Origin: Christiangramia sp.
Lineage (GTDB): Bacteria > Bacteroidota > Bacteroidia > Flavobacteriales > Flavobacteriaceae
Assembly (NCBI GenBank): GCA_024635735.1
Contig: JAGXII010000137.1
Coordinates: 1-7,637 of the forward strand
Reading direction: 5' to 3'
DNA length: 7,637 nt
Shown here: positions 5,934-7,637 of the stretch, piece by piece
How the letters are laid out: every line of letters starts with the position of its first letter
Numbering within the stretch: the first letter of the stretch is position 1
Position numbers and translations under genes: made by a program
Notes under the pieces: model-generated
Database searches by the model: none
The model's input: only the letters and a program-made list of their open reading frames with translations
What the model was told of the DNA's origin: nothing

Positions 5934-6587
5934 ATGCAGGCCATAGAAAGAATTCATGAACACCGGGACTGGATTACACTCCTCTTTATCCTTTGTTTTA
6001 TTCTTCTGGCACTTGCAAAAATAAGTTATCCTCAACGTTTTGAGGAATTTATTTCTCTTTTGAACTCGGGTAAATTTATAGCCTTTAAAGGGAAAGAGAA
6101 TAAAGCTTTTCATGCTTTTAACATATTATTGCTCTGCATCCAGATTCTGGCGGTATCTGTCTTTCTATTTATAACATACCAGTATTTTTTCGAATCTTCC
6201 CTGCCTCCCATTATTATATTTATAAGAATACTAACGGCATACGGCTGTCTCATTCTCTTAAAAGCCGGGGTTGAAAAAATTATAGGGAATATATTTGAGC
6301 TGGATGAAAAGATGGATTACTATCTTTTTCAGAAAATAAGTTACCGGAATTTTATCTCGTTATTCTTACTTACGGTTTCTTTATTTTTGGTTTACAGCAT
6401 AGACCCAAACGCTACCCTCATTGGAATAGCAGGTGTTTTAGTAATTATTGCTAACGCTATTGCACTTTTTATTATCTATAGAAAAAATCAAACCCTACTT
6501 GGCGCTAATTGGTTCTATTTTATTTTGTACCTTTGCGCACTTGAAATTGCCCCTTATATTATTTTGTACAAGCTAATTACAATTTAA
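5934..6587 (+). CDS. DUF4271 multi-pass membrane protein
   Basis: Unknown function; I recognise the family as one spread through Bacteroidota. The 217 residues are mostly hydrophobic, with about six membrane segments: 13-30 (WITLLFILCFILLALAKI), about 62-85, 91-111, 138-155, 160-182 and 192-214. The N-terminal HRDWITLLF motif, the short soluble loop QRFEEFISLLNSGKFIAFKGKE (34-55) and the loop FELDEKMDYYLFQKI (121-135) between helices three and four are the recognisable parts. There is no enzyme signature. The ATG at 5934 agrees with the promoter position. It is followed after 23 bases by the HemD-like gene, and both probably share one transcript, so a joint role at the inner membrane is possible but unproven. 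Confidence 0.85.
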   Translation: MQAIERIHEHRDWITLLFILCFILLALAKISYPQRFEEFISLLNSGKFIAFKGKENKAFHAFNILLLCIQILAVSVFLFITYQYFFESSLPPIIIFIRILTAYGCLILLKAGVEKIIGNIFELDEKMDYYLFQKISYRNFISLFLLTVSLFLVYSIDPNATLIGIAGVLVIIANAIALFIIYRKNQTLLGANWFYFILYLCALEIAPYIILYKLITI

Positions 6588-6610
6588 AAGGACCTAATAA
6601 AGTATTATCT

Positions 6611-7357
6611 ATGAAAGTGAAAACAATTTTGATTTCTCAGCCAGAACCGAAGGTCGAAAACTCACCTTATTTTGAGCTGGAAGAAAAACAAAAAGTTAAA
6701 ATTGATTTCATTCCTTTTATCCATGTTGAAGGTGTTCCTTCTAAAGAAGTAAGACAACAAAAAGTTGACCTTACCAACTATACTGCCATTATACTAACAA
6801 GTCGTAATGCCGTGGACCATTTCTTTAGAATTGCAGAAGAGATGAGATATAAGGTACCGGACACTCTTAAATATTTTTGTTTAAGTGAGGCCGTTGCGTA
6901 TTATTTACAGAAATACGTAGTGTATAGAAAAAGAAAGATCTATGTCGGGAAAAGAACTTTTGCCGAACTGGCTCCACTGATCAAAAAGTATAAAAACGAA
7001 AAATTTCTTCTGCCTTCTTCTGACATGTTGAAGCCTGATGTTCCACGCACTCTAAACAAGCTTGGCGTAGAATGGAAAAAAGCTATTTTTTACCGAACTG
7101 TAGTGAGTGATCTTTCGCATCTTAAAGATGTAACTTATGACATTCTGGTGTTTTTTAGTCCAAGTGGAATTAAATCACTTTTTGAGAATTTTCCGGACTT
7201 CAAACAGAATAATACGAGGATTGCTGTTTTTGGAAACACAACTATCAAGGCAGCTAAAGAACACGGCCTGGTTTGTAATATTAAAGCTCCCACTCCTGAA
7301 ACTCCCAGTATGACTATGGCTATCCATAAATATATATGTGAGGTAAATAAGAAATAA
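6611..7357 (+). CDS. Uroporphyrinogen-III synthase (HemD) family protein
   Basis: The family closes and rearranges hydroxymethylbilane to uroporphyrinogen III in heme/siroheme synthesis. The 248 residues match the usual length. The fold of two alternating alpha/beta domains is suggested by ILISQPEP (6-13) at the start, TSRNAVDHFF (63-72), the linker KFLLPSSDML (131-140) with crossing to domain two, AIFYRTV (158-164), FFSPSGIKSLFE (181-192), and IAVFGNTTIKAAKEHG (204-219) followed by APTPETPSM (226-234). HemD proteins diverge so much that only the fold signature is dependable. No other heme gene is nearby, and the partner is a membrane protein, so the enzymatic role is likely but not certain. 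There is no strong Shine-Dalgarno; an AGGA at 6589-6592 is too far from the ATG. The bidirectional terminator at 7384-7412 follows. Confidence 0.85.
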   Translation: MKVKTILISQPEPKVENSPYFELEEKQKVKIDFIPFIHVEGVPSKEVRQQKVDLTNYTAIILTSRNAVDHFFRIAEEMRYKVPDTLKYFCLSEAVAYYLQKYVVYRKRKIYVGKRTFAELAPLIKKYKNEKFLLPSSDMLKPDVPRTLNKLGVEWKKAIFYRTVVSDLSHLKDVTYDILVFFSPSGIKSLFENFPDFKQNNTRIAVFGNTTIKAAKEHGLVCNIKAPTPETPSMTMAIHKYICEVNKK

Positions 7358-7383
7358 TTACCTTTCTAATTATATTATCACAT

Positions 7384-7412
7384 AAAAAATCCGGTCATAA
7401 GACCGGATTTTT
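7384..7412. terminator. Strong bidirectional intrinsic terminator
   Basis: A perfect 12-bp stem (AAAAATCCGGTC 7385-7396 with GACCGGATTTTT 7401-7412) has an ATAA loop. The A and T runs flank the GC core TCCGGTC/GACCGGA symmetrically, so it can stop both the rightward DUF4271-HemD transcript and the leftward pckA transcript, which converge on it. Confidence 0.92.
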
Positions 7413-7442
7413 CATTCTCAACATTTAAAACAATTTAAAAAA

Positions 7443-7637
7443 CTATTCAATTGGTGCCCCGGCCATAATTTCTTCATTTGCATATTCTTCGTACTTGCTA
7501 AAGTTTTTTCTGAAGAAATTAGATAGCTGACTGGCTTTGCGATCGTAAGCATCCTTATCCTGCCAGGTATTTTTAGGATTTAAAATTTCAGAAGGCACTC
7601 CTTCACAATTTTTTGGCATCATAAGTCCGAATACTTC
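7443..7637 (-). CDS. pckA: Phosphoenolpyruvate carboxykinase (ATP), C-terminal end only
   Basis: The last 64 residues and stop of a minus-strand gene that starts beyond the right edge. The translation includes EVFGLMMPKNCEGVPSEILN, then NTWQDKDAYDRKASQLSNFF, and ends SKYEEYANEEIMAGAPIE. The sequence GVPSEILNPxNTW and the tail FxKYEEYANEEIxAGAP are typical of the C-terminus of the ATP-dependent bacterial enzyme, which turns oxaloacetate into phosphoenolpyruvate in gluconeogenesis. The active-site P-loop and metal residues lie upstream and are outside the window. Its transcript ends at the shared terminator about 30 bases downstream of the stop. Confidence 0.93.
   Translation of the reverse strand, partial: EVFGLMMPKNCEGVPSEILNPKNTWQDKDAYDRKASQLSNFFRKNFSKYEEYANEEIMAGAPIE

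Noticed and set aside
5877..6113. Minus-strand 78-codon open frame across the DUF4271 promoter and start
   Set aside because: Lys/Cys/Phe-rich translation without homology signature, lying antisense to the start of a recognised gene.
6855..6865. TACCGGACACT inside the HemD-like gene, identical to 126-136 in the putative IS end
   Set aside because: Shared 11-mers are expected by chance in a window this size, the match does not extend, and this copy is ordinary coding sequence.
1..7637. CRISPR arrays, tRNA or rRNA genes, riboswitches, toxin-antitoxin or defence genes
   Set aside because: No regular repeats, cloverleaf sequence, aptamer-like leader or recognisable defence domain found on reading both strands.

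Overview
The window looks like a low-GC Bacteroidota chromosome, most likely a marine flavobacterium of the Gramella/Salegentibacter/Zunongwangia type. The reasons are two families largely confined to that phylum (DUF4296 and DUF4271), promoter boxes of the TAnnTTTG type rather than Escherichia-type -10 boxes, few Shine-Dalgarno sequences, and protein sequences of flavobacterial flavour. The genus is a guess.

Layout. Positions 1-281 hold no convincing complete gene. They are AT-rich and contain a hairpin and a sequence that may be the end of an insertion sequence. Positions 282-768 (+) carry a broken DUF4396-type membrane protein gene, with a one-base frameshift in an A8 tract and the second half of the domain missing. 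From 770 on everything looks like core genome: tyrS (-) with its own terminator; a divergently transcribed extended-SDR dehydrogenase/epimerase (+); and a three-gene minus-strand operon read from right to left as polyprenol-phosphate mannosyltransferase-like GT2, then dihydroorotase (pyrC), then a DUF4296 lipoprotein. Diverging from that operon is a plus-strand pair, a DUF4271 multi-pass membrane protein followed by a HemD-family (uroporphyrinogen-III synthase-like) protein. A strong bidirectional terminator follows, and then the 3' end of pckA (-) runs off the right edge.

How the genes relate. Most are housekeeping: tRNA charging, pyrimidine synthesis, gluconeogenesis, and lipid-linked sugar donor synthesis. 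The minus-strand operon is tightly packed (TGATG overlap between GT2 and pyrC, 29-bp overlap between pyrC and the lipoprotein gene), so its genes should be co-translated. The DUF4271/HemD pair is 23 bp apart and shares one promoter. The two operons diverge from a 103-bp spacer holding two identical TACATTTG boxes in mirror image.

I found no CRISPR array, defence island, rRNA or tRNA, and no clear new system. The points most worth a second look are the frameshifted and shortened DUF4396 gene beside a possible IS end, the glutamine replacing the first metal-binding histidine in dihydroorotase, and the unexplained pairing of DUF4271 with a HemD-like protein.
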